The position numbers and the translations under genes are program-made. A model generated the notes under the pieces. The model was given only the letters and a program-made list of their open reading frames with translations. It did not search any database and was not told the origin of the DNA. A DNA stretch of 64,000 bases, from assembly GCA_958510825.1 (NCBI GenBank), contig OY294047.1:4526001-4590000 (forward strand), written 5' to 3'. The stretch is from Brachypterus glaber (Eukaryota; Arthropoda; Insecta; Coleoptera; Kateretidae). Shown here one piece after another: positions 23,148 through 34,730 of this stretch. Every line of letters starts with the position of its first letter. Position 1 is the first letter of the stretch.

Positions 23148-23466
23148 CAGGGACGGGCCTAAAGCCTCAATAATTTTCCGAGTTTGCAAATTTAGTTTCG
23201 AGTTGGTAAAATTTGAAACATTTAAAAAAATATTGTCTCGAAACTGTCCAGTATTCTGCAGTAATCCAGTTGGCAAATTTTGAAAAGTGATGAGGGTTTT
23301 TTTTGTCACCAGTTTCGTTGCAAGGAAAAAACAGTTTTATTTGTAACAGTTGGCAAGATTTAAAGTAGTTGGAAAATTATAAAGAGTAGCGACCTTTTTT
23401 TATTGGAGGATTTTTTTTTGTGGTAGTTGGCAAATTTTGTAATATTTTCTCTTCGGCCCGTCCCTG
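23148..23466. mobile_element. hAT-like MITE, 319 bp
   Basis: The ends are CAGGGACGGGCCTAAAGCC and, reversed, CAGGGACGGGCCGAAGAG. The CAGGG start is typical of hAT elements. An 8-bp target-site duplication is not obvious. The interior repeats GTTGGCAAATTTTG-type modules three to four times. Confidence 0.65.
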
Positions 23467-24354
23467 CTACTATTTACGTCTTCTAAACCTGTGCATGTAT
23501 GGCATGTATATCTGCGCTTTTTAACTAGGTCCTTTTATCACAGCCGTATATAGCTGATCTGTCAAGTTTAAGTCATTTCATTTAGTCTTCCTAAAATTTT
23601 GAACAATAAACTAAAATTTTGATATATGACCTTTTGCAGTTTGAGTAAAGATAAAAAACAAAAATTAAAAATTTAGAATTGCGCAAAAACGGAACGATAA
23701 GGGCAAAATGTATAATTTCATCTTTATTATATTCGTGTATGTTAACTTTTAGTATGCAGTAAATGTTTCATTATTGTAAGCGCTAGGGCTTTCATAAGGA
23801 AACAAGGTTGAAAGGAAAAAAGATCATTTGTTCGCTTACCATCTGAATTTTTTCTTCCTTCCAAAATGACAGAGTGCAGCGTTGTCGGACCTCCTACCCA
23901 TGCAAATTTACGTTTGCTTGCATTTAAACGGTTTGAATGTAAATTTATGCTGTCTTTGAGTGTTTTTATTAAAATTTGTAGCAAAATATTGGAAATTTAT
24001 TGGTTTTTATAATTAAAAATTATACGGTTGAAATATTGTTGGAAACGTAGAACCGCCATTTTTACCGTTTAGATGTCAATTTTCTATCTATTGTTATTAC
24101 GCAGCGCAAAAACCTGCGCAAACGTTTATTTCCTCTATATATTCTCTACCTATGCTTATAACTAATTATAAAGTAAAATAAATATCTAGTTGCTTACTTC
24201 GTTAATTAACTAAATTACTACGTAAAGGTAACAATTATTATTCCTAGCATATTTATTCCAAAGGTCGAGTTCGGTTTAAAAGCAAATAACCGTTTCAAAA
24301 CTGTCAAAGTTTTTTTTCAAGCCACCCTAATATTTAATAAATACAGCAAAGGAG
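23467..24354. other. No gene confirmed
   Basis: An 80-codon minus-strand frame (23742-23984) contains the moderately complex stretch KRKFAWVGGPTTLHSVILEG but matches nothing I know. Otherwise AT-rich DNA. Confidence 0.3.
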
Positions 24355-24542
24355 CTTGGAGTTCGTTCAAGTATTAAATAACGCACCTTGGAGGAAGGGT
24401 GTTAGCCCAGCGTTACATCAATAATAATGGTATAGGAAAATACAGGATAAGATCGTTACATAAGGCAGGATTAAACATTTTCCAAAACGAATCACTCCAC
24501 ATGTTACTATAACCAACAAGCACGGACATTTTCTGGTATAAG

Positions 24543-25645
24543 TAGGGGAGAGTCATACAGAGCCGAGTATCAGTTGAAAAAAGTTTATGTATTGAGAGCA
24601 GTATTTCCAAAGCAAACACTCATTTAATTTTAACATATTACTAAGTAAATGACTAATGTGTACTACCATTATCAGTTGTTAATAGTTATTTATGGTACTA
24701 GTGAAAGAAAATTAACCTGCGAGGCGTCAGCCAAGCAGGTTAATTTTCGAGAGGGCAATATCGGTTTACCCATGAGTGCCATACAAGGTTTTATCCAATA
24801 AATAGCTTAGGAATTCATATTTTTATTAAACATTTTAATGACATTTACAAGAAAATAATTTGACAAGTGACAGTTGAGTGGGTAAAATAAATAATTATCG
24901 ACTCAATAAAGTAAAAGCCACGCGGGGGTTATTATTGAGATTATCTATTTAAAATAAAGCTGGTAATTGTCTCATTATCTGTATGTATTGGATAAAAATA
25001 TTTTCATCAAAGTCAAAACGACTTTTTTTTATGTTAAAACGTCCAAGAACCCGGTTTTGTCAAACTAGTATGGTAAAACCGGGTATAAATATTATGTAAA
25101 TAAGTAATAAACGAAAAGAAAAATATTTAAGAAATAGGAACACAAAAGTAGAATAATAATAATAATAATATTTATAAGGGGGTTAGGAACAAAAGTCACA
25201 TATAAACATGTCATCAGTTTCATCATAGTTACTACAGGCCTCATATGAATATTTGTCACGTATTGTGAGTATCCAGTTTTGTAGCCATCATGACTACTCG
25301 CTTTGGTAAACTACACTTTAAAAAAATAAATCCTGTCTCAAAATTTTAGGTTATAATATATAAAATATATATAAAAAGTCAAAATCTTATACCAATTTAG
25401 AGGTAATTTATTAGACTGCATGCAAAATGTTTCAAATACAATATTAATCGGTAATTAAATAAAAAATATGAGTCCATATGTACCTTAAAAATTAAGTTAA
25501 ATGCACTTAAAATCTGAGATTATCACAATAACTGACTATATTTAATATTATATTGGTGTTAGCGTACAGATGACAGCAACTGTTCACAAAAATGTGCCAG
25601 TACCCGGTTATATCATACTACCTGGTTTTGTAAGACTCTCCCCTA
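24543..25645. mobile_element. TIR element containing a family A copy
   Basis: The left end TAGGGGAGAGTCATACAGAG and right end, reversed, TAGGGGAGAGTCTTACAAAA are inverted. Inside is the family A copy at 24682-24998, inserted later. The motif CCGGTTTTGTCAAACTAG at about 25050 resembles the right terminus and may be an older internal end. Confidence 0.5.
24682..24998 (+). repeat. Family A hairpin-ended repeat, copy 2
   Basis: Same orientation and ends as the 5.1-kb copy. Here the terminal hairpin is exact: GAAAATTAACCTGC and GCAGGTTAATTTTC pair across the 14-nt loop GAGGCGTCAGCCAA. Part of the outer stem has been lost next to the CTAGTG edge. Confidence 0.85.
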
Positions 25646-26092
25646 CACAAATTATATATAGAATCATATATGAATTCGTGTCAATATGGTTTACATTATA
25701 CAACATATTGGCGTTATTGGCACCGAACTTACATAATGTCTTTGCAATATTCTAAATTTATTACCTACCTGCTATCTTGTAAATGGCAATAAATATTTAA
25801 TACTTATTTAAATCGATTTTAAATATAATACACGGTTAAAATTAAATTATACTAAAATGCTACAGCTACACTGTGAAAAGTAATTCCTGCAGTTTAATTA
25901 TCAGCTATCAGCACCAGAATTTTAAAAGAAAATTGAAAAATTTTATATCGTAATTTTATTTTTATTTAGTTTATTAAACAGTCCTTGTAAATTTAAAAAT
26001 TTAGTTTACCCTATATTGCACATAATTTTATTTTGCCACAAAAAAAATTTATGATACGACTTTTGAATTGAAAATTTATAAAAAATATTAAT
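25646..26092. other. AT-rich DNA, no feature seen
   Basis: Nothing recognised. Confidence 0.35.
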
Positions 26093-27330
26093 TTTCTGGT
26101 TTGTAATAAAACTCGGATTTTTTGGCAGATTTTAACGCGTCACTTTATTATATCGCTAACGTTTCTCCCCTCTTTGGGGGCTTTATCAAAGCTGAACTAT
26201 AACAACTATTGTTAATAATAATAATAATGATAATATATAACAAAAATTTTTTTTGAGTGTATTGAATCCCATTTTCAGGTAAAATATGTAAATTTCTTAC
26301 CTAAAAATTATGTGAGCGTAGTCATATATATTATAAAATTGAACGTTATGGACAAGAAACCTTTTACAACATAAAAATAAATATTACATTACAATATAAA
26401 AATTGGTTTTGACACCATGTCGAAAAATTTGTAGGTTAAAAGCGTCGTTCGCAGTAAAAGACATGTAACATGTTTATTTTTGTGGGTCGAACCCAGCATT
26501 AGTCAATTCTCTGTGGTAACATCGGTCAAAAGGTACGTATCCAACCCCCCTCTTTCACTAATGAGATGAAAAGAGGGAAAAGGAGACCCCAGTTAAAGCA
26601 TATGCATCTCACCCCCCGTTACACTAATGAGATGAAAAAAAAGAAGAAAGAAACACACTCCCCCCAACATGGTTAGTAACCACTGTTCAACAAAGAATTA
26701 GCTATTAATTCTGTAATTAGACAAAAATGAAAATAAATATTACTAAGGCAATCGATGTCCGTTTTAAAATTTATAGTGTTTTTCTTGTTTTGGCAGCTTC
26801 TTGTGGCCACACCGGTTGACAGGTACGTATCCTACACCTCGTTTCACGAATGGGATGAAAAGAGAGAAAGAAACACCAGTTAACGGGTATGTATCTCCCA
26901 CCTCGTTTCACTAATGAGATGAAAGGAGAGAGAAACATACACTCCCCCAATATCGTTAGTAACCACTGCTCCACAAAAACTACGTATCCCACCCCCGTTT
27001 CACTAATGAGATGAAAAGAGAGAAAGAAAACACCAGTTAACGGGTATGTACCTCCCACCCCGTTTCACTAATGAGATGAAAGGAGAAAGAGACAAATACT
27101 CCCCCAACATGGTTAGTAACCGCTGCTCCACAAAAATTAGCTATTAATTTTTCTTATTAGATAAAAATATATATTACTAAGGCCATCCGTGTCCGTTTAT
27201 AATTTATAGCGTTTTTGTTGGCAATTATTTGAACCATTTCCATCTCCGATTACTAATTTTATTTAATATTCTTACATCCTGTACGCATTAAAACCTGCCA
27301 AAAAAATCGAGTTTTATTACAAACCAGAAA
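26093..27330. mobile_element. TIR element with internal tandem repeats, 1238 bp
   Basis: The 48-bp ends (26093-26140 and 27283-27330) are inverted copies with about four mismatches. They begin TTTCTGGTTTGTAATAAAAC and include TTTTGGCAG. Inside, 26530-27130 holds four to five imperfect direct copies of a segment with TTTCACTAATGAGATGAAA and CCAACATGGTTAGTAACC. Two longer units also share AAAATTAGCTATTAATT. No transposase. A minus-strand 95-aa frame across the array is a repeat translation. Confidence 0.75.
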
Positions 27331-28170
27331 GTTACATTTAAAGTTTGGCAACCTATATGGTATTTACCTACAATATAAAAAATATTGATTTATTTTTTTT
27401 TATATCAAAAATTTTGTTACATTTTTATCCAAACCCACTGTGCACATGAAGAACAACGGTTTAAATCAAATTAATTTTGTTGTTTAATCTTCATGTTAGA
27501 CTTTATTTTTAAAACCATTAAATGGTATTGAAAATAAACCATTAAAAGTAAAAATAAAAATTTGTAACTTTTTACAGTGTACACTGTTATTTTCAAAAAC
27601 AAATTTAATCTGTTGGCGACATTTTAGGCTTTAATAAAATACATATTAAAACTTTGGATGGAACGAAAATTTTTCATAAATAAAAGTAAAAATAGGCATA
27701 ATATATTAATATTATACATGTTATGTAAAATGTTACCCGTTTTACAGTAAATAACTCGAGATTTAATTTAGGTTACTGTAAAGTAAGGAAATTCAGAAAG
27801 AGAAAATGAATAAAGCGACTGTGGTATTCAAAACCAAAGCAGTTAAAAAATTTATAGAGAAAGTTCTGCGTTTTTTTCTAGATAGTCATTTGTTTTGCAT
27901 TTTCTAGAACTTAGAAAAAGATTTTAGTATTTTTCTGTGCATAAGCCACAGTTTCCAATAATTTTATGTACCTATACTGGAAATTCAATAAAACCTGCAG
28001 TGACTCAGTTGAAAATGTTTTTGTAAAAGGCGAAGATCATACCAGTTCGGGTGATACTCGCGTAATTTCTTCAAAGCTTCGCAAAGGCGGACCCCTTATA
28101 CGAAATCAGCAGAGGTATGAGTCACTGCAGGTTTTATTGAATTTACATAATTGCATTACATTACATTACC
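27331..28170. other. AT-rich DNA, no gene seen
   Basis: A pair of inverted CTGCAGTGACTCA / TGAGTCACTGCAGG segments with TTTTATTGAATT flanks brackets about 27978-28145. This suggests a small ~165-bp foldback element. No coding region is recognised. Confidence 0.4.
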
Positions 28171-28434
28171 TTTTGTTTAACCACGTACTATTCTACTTAA
28201 TTAAGCATCCCCTAAGTCCAAGACTTGTGTGGGCTAGTAGTAGAGGGAACCACCGGCTTAAATCGACTTTCGAACCAATTTATAGGGAGTGTCCGCTTCA
28301 CTTACGCCTTCGCCAAATTTCAATTATTAATTAACCAAAAAGGCAAATCGGCGCCGGTGAGAATCGAACTCACGCTATTTGGGTAGTAAACTCGACAAGT
28401 ACGGCGCGGTAGTCCACTGCACCAATCCTCCCAT
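28171..28434 (-). mobile_element. SINE2 copy 2
   Basis: The body and 3' part are shared with the copies at 8059 and 54341. On the minus strand the head starts ATGGGAGGATTGGTGCAGTG and includes the B-box-like GAGTTCGATTCTCAC stem-loop. Its middle (GACTACCGCGCCGTACTTGT) is unlike the heads of the other two copies. The tail region is followed by TTACA-type pentamers. Confidence 0.85.
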
Positions 28435-28589
28435 TAATAAATATGTAGTACATATTGTGTCTAGTGTTCTGTGTATTGGGTACTCCAGTGTAAAAAGATT
28501 TGGGAATTACCTCGAATTGTAACTATTGTTACTTGCTTTAACTTAAAGTTTAAGCAGACAAAAGAATACAGTGCCGAGTAATATCCAGT

Positions 28590-29135
28590 TTTCACGAAAA
28601 ATACCCCCCGCCCCTCAGGGGGTTGAGTTAGAATTTTTTATTCTTAAATTCGGTTTTAGCGACCTCAAAAATCCCTATATACCAATTTTTACGAAAATAT
28701 TGTAAATATTTAAAACTAATGAAGTATTTTTTTTATTAGTTGATTTAGTTTTACCTACCTTAAAAACTCCTGTACACCAATTTTCACCAAAAAATTGTAA
28801 ACATTTAATAACAATAAAAAAAAAATTATTTAAAATATAGCAATTTTCAAATTTTTGTAAAAAGATATTGTAGTTTTCCCATTTGCTCCCTTGCCCCAAC
28901 AATTCCGAGCGAGAACTTTTGGCAACATACATGTATGCCAAATTTAAAATCTCTTCTTATCTAAGTTATCGGTCCCACAAGATATTCTGGACAGACCGAA
29001 CTTTCGACCGAACGACCGATCGGTCGAAAAAGTCCAAATGTTGTTTTTGCTCAAAATTGATTTATATCGACATAAAAAAAAATTGAAAATTTTTGCATGA
29101 ATACAAGGCTTTTCCCAAAATTTGAAAAATTTTAA
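28590..29135 (+). repeat. Dispersed family F copy
   Basis: Same module order as 13380-14240: CGCCCCTCAGGGGGTTGAGT, then CCTATATACCAATTTTTACG, ending in TTATCGGTCCCACAAGATAT and a GACCGAACGACCGATCGGTC tract. The decamer array of the 13-kb copy is absent. Confidence 0.7.
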
Positions 29136-29439
29136 AATGAAAAAGCAATAAAGAAAGCTTAGTGGACAGTGTTTTACAATAATATGTTAACCCACGTTAT
29201 GAAATGACAGTGCTAAATATTTTGCTTAATATTCTTCAAGGTAATTAACTTAACTTAAATATATATTTTAAATTTCGTACCATAACCAACAACGTTGGTT
29301 AAAATATTATTGGATAACACAATTCAAGTAAGGAACTGTCAATGTGCGAAAAAACTCGCACTTGACCAATTTTTTTTCATACTGTGGTTTTTGTTGGAAC
29401 ATCCGAAGAACTTACGCATGGGTAACTCCCAGCCACATA

Positions 29440-30145
29440 CCGCATGTCCCAACTCTATTTACCTAACGATTTTTTGAAAATTTAAAGAGATAATTCAATT
29501 TTGCGAAAACCATCTTAAATAAGACAACTTAAGCTATCTTCTAGTATATTTGATACTTTCAGCTCCAAAAATGTGGACAGGGAGGCATAGGGGGACATTT
29601 TTTTAAATAGAAAGGGGGGTCGTGGGGTACATCATTTTAAAACTTATTAAATTCTCTATTTAAGTATATATTTTTTATTAAAAAAAATGGGTTTAAAATA
29701 GGGTTGAAAATGGGTATTTTTGTCAAAATTACACTAAAAAAATCAAACAATTTTTAAAAAGTTACTACTTTCATAATGAAAAAACATAAATTATACTTTT
29801 AAACTAATTTTAATTGACATAAATAAAAATTTACAAAGAAACCTTAAAAATCTCATTTTTTGCACAAAAAATTAAAGAATCAAAACCTTAAAAAATTGTT
29901 TAAAAAATTAAAAAATATACAGCGGAGTAGAGAATTTTATTTGCTTTAAAATGATGTATCACACGACCCCCCTCTCCATAAAAAAAAACCCTCCATGCCC
30001 CCTGCACACATTTTAAGAGCTGAAAGTATCAAATATATGCTAAAAGATAGTTTAAGTTGCCTAATTTAAGATGGTTTTCGCAGAACTAGATTATCTCTTT
30101 TAGTTTTCGAGAAAATCGCTAGGTAAATAGAGTTGGGACACCCGG
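29440..30145. mobile_element. Foldback MITE of mariner type, 706 bp
   Basis: The left end CCGCATGTCCCAACTCTATT and right end, reversed, CCGGGTGTCCCAACTCTATT are flanked by TA on each side (29438-29439, 30146-30147). The arms remain similar for about 200 bp, including GATACTTTCAGCTC. The CCGGGTGTCCCA-type terminus and TA flanks fit a non-autonomous IS630/Tc1/mariner element. No ORF. Confidence 0.75.
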
Positions 30146-30379
30146 TATATTTAAAGGATATGATTTCCCTTAATGCGTAAGGGAAATAAAACAGGCTAAA
30201 ATTTCCAGGCTGAAAATTTTAGCCGTCCGTTTTATGATTTATTAACATGTCTTCCTGAAAGCACTGAAAGCAAAACCGAGTTACACTCAACTACTGGAAT
30301 AAATTCATTGCAAATTACATAAGACATTAATATGAAGCGTTTAGTACAAGAGTGGTCCAAATGACCTTATATTATTTTA
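30146..30379. other. Short hairpin then unique DNA
   Basis: GGCTAAAATTTCCAGGC and CTGAAAATTTTAGCC form a small inverted pair at about 30195-30225. I see nothing else. Confidence 0.4.
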
Positions 30380-31165
30380 TTCTCTACACCGAAAAAAGTA
30401 ATTTAATTAATTTTGAGCCGCTTTTATTGACTAGGTTCACACGACAAATAACTACCGTAGTTATAAATACGTCATTTCTGATTTTCAATATAAATAATGT
30501 ATACATAAATTTTAACCATTTACACGGTCATTTACTACAGCTAAATTTTGGTTATTAACTCTCTAAATTTTGGTTATTAATTCTCTACACCGAAAAAAGT
30601 AATTTAATTAATTTTGAGCCGCTTTTATTGACTAGATTCACACGACAAATAACTACTGTAGTTATAAATACGTCATTTCTGATTTTCAATATAAATAATG
30701 TATACATAAATTTTAACCATTTACACGGTCATTTACTACAGCTAAATTTTGGTTATTTACTCTCTAAATTTTGGTTATTAATTCTCTACACCGAAAAAAG
30801 TAATTTAATTAATTTTGAGCCGCTTTTATTGACTAGATTCACACGACAAATAACTACTGTAGTTATAAATACGTCATTTCTGATTTTCAATATAAATAAT
30901 GTATACATAAATTTTAACCATTTACACGGTCATTTACTACAGCTAAATTTTGGTTATTAACTCTCTAAATTTTGGTTATTAATTCTCTACACCGAAAAAA
31001 GTAATTTAATTAATTTTGAGCCGCTTTTATTGACTAGATTCACACGACAAATAACTACTGTAGTTATAAATACGTCATTTCTGATTTTCAATATAAATAA
31101 TGTATACATAAATTTTAACCATTTTCACGGTCATTTACTACAGCTCAATTTTGGTTATTAACTCA
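30380..31165 (+). repeat. 201-bp tandem repeat array, four units
   Basis: The anchor ACCGAAAAAAGTAATTTAAT recurs at about 30389, 30590, 30791 and 30992, giving a constant 201-bp period. Units are nearly identical. The last carries TTTTCACGG for TTTACACGG and loses the TCTCTAAATTTTGG end. Because 201 is a multiple of three, one frame stays open across two units (30628-30960); nothing suggests it is translated. Confidence 0.95.
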
Positions 31166-32768
31166 AACACTATTTACAACCAAACTAACGAAGTAACGTA
31201 TTCTAGTATTAGAGAAAAACATTTAAATGTATTACTTTATTATTAATTTATATTGAATGAAGATAAATGTTTTAAGATTGTTAATTAACAAAAAACAAAT
31301 TTTATTTTATTGGTTTCTATTTATTATTCTATAATCAAAAATCAACATTTGTAACAAACTTCACTGCAACCAAAATTTTCAATATGGCGTCGAAATTTAA
31401 ATAGTTTTTGTAGTGGGAAAGAAGCCAAATAATTGTAAATAAAACAGGTATGGTTGTGAATTAAACAGTATACAAACTTCGGCGGAAAATTTAATTTTTC
31501 CTTCGGGAATTAGCTGACCGCGGGGCTAACGCCCCTTAGTCAGCTAACCTTCCCTCAGGAAATTAAACTGTTTCCACCTCAGTTTGTAATATACTATAAT
31601 ATATACTATAATATAACGTTATCATGTTTTAGAATAATCGTAAAAATGTTATTATATACCTCAAACTTGTTACAACAACGTTTGGTTGTACTAATTTAGA
31701 TTTTTCTATCAGTGTAGTATAACAATGACTATGATATTATCATAGTGGACGAATAATTTATACCGGACCGTCTTAAATGTAAGCAGCGACCACTGTTTAA
31801 TTAAGACTGTCTGCGAGATAATACAATCTGAAATAATATTCTAAGTACTACTGGAATATTCATTGCATTATATGAGCGTGCAATTTCTAGTATTTACCCT
31901 GTTGATTTTAAAATGTCAACCTTTAATATACTAAATCTTCTATATTAGATTTTAGTGCAAAAACAAAGAATGTCGTTTTAATATGGAATTTTGGACTAAA
32001 AAATTATATTATTATATAATGAAAAATGTTGTAAAGAAATGATGAAAATTTGATTTTTAAGTTTTATTTATTAATAATGTACAAATAAATAAATACCTAA
32101 TAAAAATTTCGTCAAAACACATTATATTATAGCAAATTTGGCAGCAGCGCATAAATGACCAATTAGGATTATTCTTTTTAACTTTCTCTTGCGTTAATAA
32201 ATCAAAAGAGTTATTATAGGTTATTTTTATTTATTTTTTTTATAATTTTCAAATGAAGTGGGGCGGACCCTATTTTTATTTTTTTTAGTTACAATTAACA
32301 CAGAATTTTATTATGAAGAGCCTAAAATTTTAAAAAAATCGTCTTTTGAAATACCATAAAAAAATCGTGTCTTTTGAAATACCATCGGCTGCTACATTTC
32401 AAAACAAAGTACCTGCTTTTGATAAAAAAAAATAAAAAATCATTATTCTTTCAAAAATATAGTTTTTTTTTTATTTTTTTTAACTGTTTTTTGATGTTTA
32501 ATTGTTCTAAAGAGTTTGATCCGACTTCTTTTTAAAAAAGTTAGTTTTAAGGCCACTGTGAGTTATCGTTTTTTTCAAAACCTGTATGTTCTAAAATGTT
32601 TTGTGTTATGTATTCTTTGCTACAAAAGTAATTTGTTCACGACTTGCGAAACGTACATTGTTTGGACTTTTGTGATAAATTTTACTGCTTCTTCAAACCC
32701 AAATCCCAAAAAGATACCACGACTATAAACTTGAAGGCATTCACGATTTTATACATATTGTAACTTAC
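31166..32768. other. AT-rich DNA with one hairpin element
   Basis: At about 31480-31605 a hairpin-forming segment (TTAGCTGACCGCGGGGC and CCCCTTAGTCAGCTAACC, flanked by TCGGCGGAAAATT / TTTCCACCTCAG) lies before a TATAATATA run. A related piece is at 54610-54690. From 31610 to 32768 I see only AT-rich DNA. Confidence 0.4.
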
Positions 32769-32903
32769 CACCACGAGGTTCCACATTTTGGCCGCCTCCG
32801 CCACAGTCGTGCAAACCGTGCTACATCCTGCCAAAAGCATAAGTTTCTGGGGCTGGTTGTAGAGGAGGTTGTACATGACGCTGGCTCCCAAGCCTGGCTC
32901 GCA
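32769..32903 (-). CDS. GABA-B-R1: Metabotropic GABA-B receptor subunit 1, internal exon (ligand-binding domain)
   Basis: GABA-B receptor subunit 1 is a class C G-protein-coupled receptor that binds GABA in its extracellular Venus-flytrap domain and pairs with subunit 2. This exon encodes exactly 45 codons. It contains CEPGLGASVMYNLLYNQPQK and CSTVCTTVAEAAKMWNLVV, matching the lobe-1 segment of insect subunit 1 as I know it. On the minus strand the acceptor is TTTTTTGTTTCAG before TGC at 32903, and the donor GTAAGT follows at 32768. Both boundaries are phase 0. It is markedly richer in G+C than the flanks, as expected for constrained coding DNA. A TIR element begins only about 20 bp upstream of the acceptor. 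The exon belongs before the two exons at 53868-53995 and 49613-49754 in the protein, yet lies to their left on the same strand, which conflicts with gene order. Confidence 0.9.
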
Positions 32904-32928
32904 CTGAAACAAAAAATATATGAATTAA

Positions 32929-33509
32929 GCTTCGGTTTCCTCCAAAAGTCGCGGGTAGCCGAGACCGAGTCGTTGAGACATCTCCAATGCATTTTAAATG
33001 TCCCTGTTTTCCTAGCTGCTGCCGAGTCTTTACTACTAACTACCGGTCGCCGTTGTTTGGTCGCCGGTCGCTTGACCGCTCTGGGAGAAGACGCACGACT
33101 ATTTAATCACAAATTTGACGGTGAAACAGGTGGTTTTTGCGCTGTGACAAGTACCTTTACTGTTTCACTCAATTAAAATTGTTTGAAATCCCTCTACCTA
33201 TCTCAGTCGCAACATCTCAGCAACTTTTACCCTTTTTTCTTTATGATGTAATGTTAATAAGAGAAGGAGATTCTTCTCTTCCGCTTGACAATTTAGAAAT
33301 ATTAAAAGAATCGACTTTTTAGAGATATTCATACTTATTGAAAGGCACAAACTCGCAAACAAAAAACAGCTGTTTATAAAATAGCCAGCTAACAGAATGG
33401 CGACTGGCGACTGGCTAGATAAAAAAAAAACAGGTAGGGTCGTGAGGACCTGGTCGCGGCTACCCGGTGGCAGTCGTCAGCGACTGCGAGTTTTGGAGGA
33501 AACAGAAGC
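32929..33509. mobile_element. TIR element with TTAA flanks, 581 bp
   Basis: The ends are GCTTCGGTTTCCTCCAAAAG and, reversed, GCTTCTGTTTCCTCCAAAAC. Both are bordered by TTAA (32925-32928 and 33510-33513), the target site of piggyBac-like elements. The interior is GC-richer (GGTAGCCG / CGGCTACC inverted subterminally). Two short frames inside are not recognisable. It lies in the GABA-B intron immediately upstream of the exon at 32769-32903. Confidence 0.7.
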
Positions 33510-34730
33510 TTAAATTAGACTTAAATGAGTACAGTTAATGTAAACAAAGTGAATCCATTACACTATAAAAAATAACACATACACTTTATTCTGCATGTAA
33601 ATGTGATTCAATGCAAATAAATGTAAAATTTACTAGATGTAATTTTACTATTTTACATGTAATTTTAGAATTTTATATGCACATTATATGTAAAATTATA
33701 TGTAAAATCTAGTAAATTTTAGTACACTAAAAAATAAATATGCAAAATAAAAAAAGTATCAAAATTCTGCTTTTTTGCTTAGGGCCATTTTTTGCACCGC
33801 TGATTACGAAAAAAATAGTGAAAAAATTGAAAAAAAAAAAAATTGCGTAATAATAAATTAACATAAACTTATTGCCCTTATTAATACTAGTATTCATGCA
33901 AAAGCTCGTTACTCTAGCTTCAGTAGTATTAGAGTTATTAATTAAAAACCTTATTTTTATTACAATTTTAAAGGACCGTAGATCCCTTAAGGCTCAGTTC
34001 CGGACCAACCTTCATAGGAACTTTTTTTAATATTTTTGGAATTACCTATTTAATTTTGTCATGCCAGTTATTGGTGGCCTATGAATGAAATTAAATCAAA
34101 TTAAAATTGATACATTTATTTTTGAAATATTACCTCCCTAATACTTATTTATTTAGTAAAACATTCTCTTTTATAACCACGATTAGTTTGAGTTTCGACA
34201 AAGAAAGTTTAAAATACAATATAATGTTCAATATGCATTCCATATAGATCTTATATCTTCGACGTTTTCATTTCATTCGTATCCCGTTAAACATATTTAT
34301 GTACATATGCTAGAAAGGAACCTTTGCCGGTAAGTAAGTTTAGTAAAAATATGCGCCAACCACTTTATATTACATAGAATACTATAACAAAAAAGTAAAC
34401 GTGTTCGGTATTTACAAACGAGTGCAGTTGTTTGATTTACAACAACAAACTGTTAAGCGATCAGGTTTTTCTTTGTAGAGCAAAGAGCGAGGTAGGCGTG
34501 GCTTGCAAATCCGCAGGGTCGGATTAGCGCTCCTTCCTACGTCACGATCCTCGCTTCTAAAAGCAGGCAATTCAGCTGACCCGCCCATTCGGATGGCTAG
34601 CAGAGCCTGGTAGGAAGAGACGTGGAAATGTGACGGACTGCTTACAAGAAAGTAAGAGAAAGTATTCGGAGGAAGAAAGATAGGCGGTACGCGTACTTCT
34701 AACAACTAGTGAATTTAGCCGCGTGGTTTG
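33510..34730. other. AT-rich DNA with partial repeat M
   Basis: 33852-34076 matches the element at 49913-50578 (AACATAAACTTATTGCCCTT through CATGCCAGTTATTG). 33585-33725 contains short inverted ATGTAAAATTTACTAGATGT-type modules. 34470-34730 is GC-richer and open on the minus strand in two frames, but no protein is recognised. Confidence 0.45.

Noticed and set aside
27966..28334. 122-codon plus-strand frame
   Set aside because: It crosses a small inverted pair and then SINE2; there is no coding signature.
30380..31165. CRISPR-like or coding array
   Set aside because: The 201-bp units are contiguous without distinct spacers. The open frame persists only because the period is a multiple of three, and the DNA is eukaryotic.
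32765..32992. Alternative minus-strand frame overlapping the GABA-B exon
   Set aside because: It is the shifted frame of the same DNA. The receptor frame is supported by family match and phase-0 splice sites.
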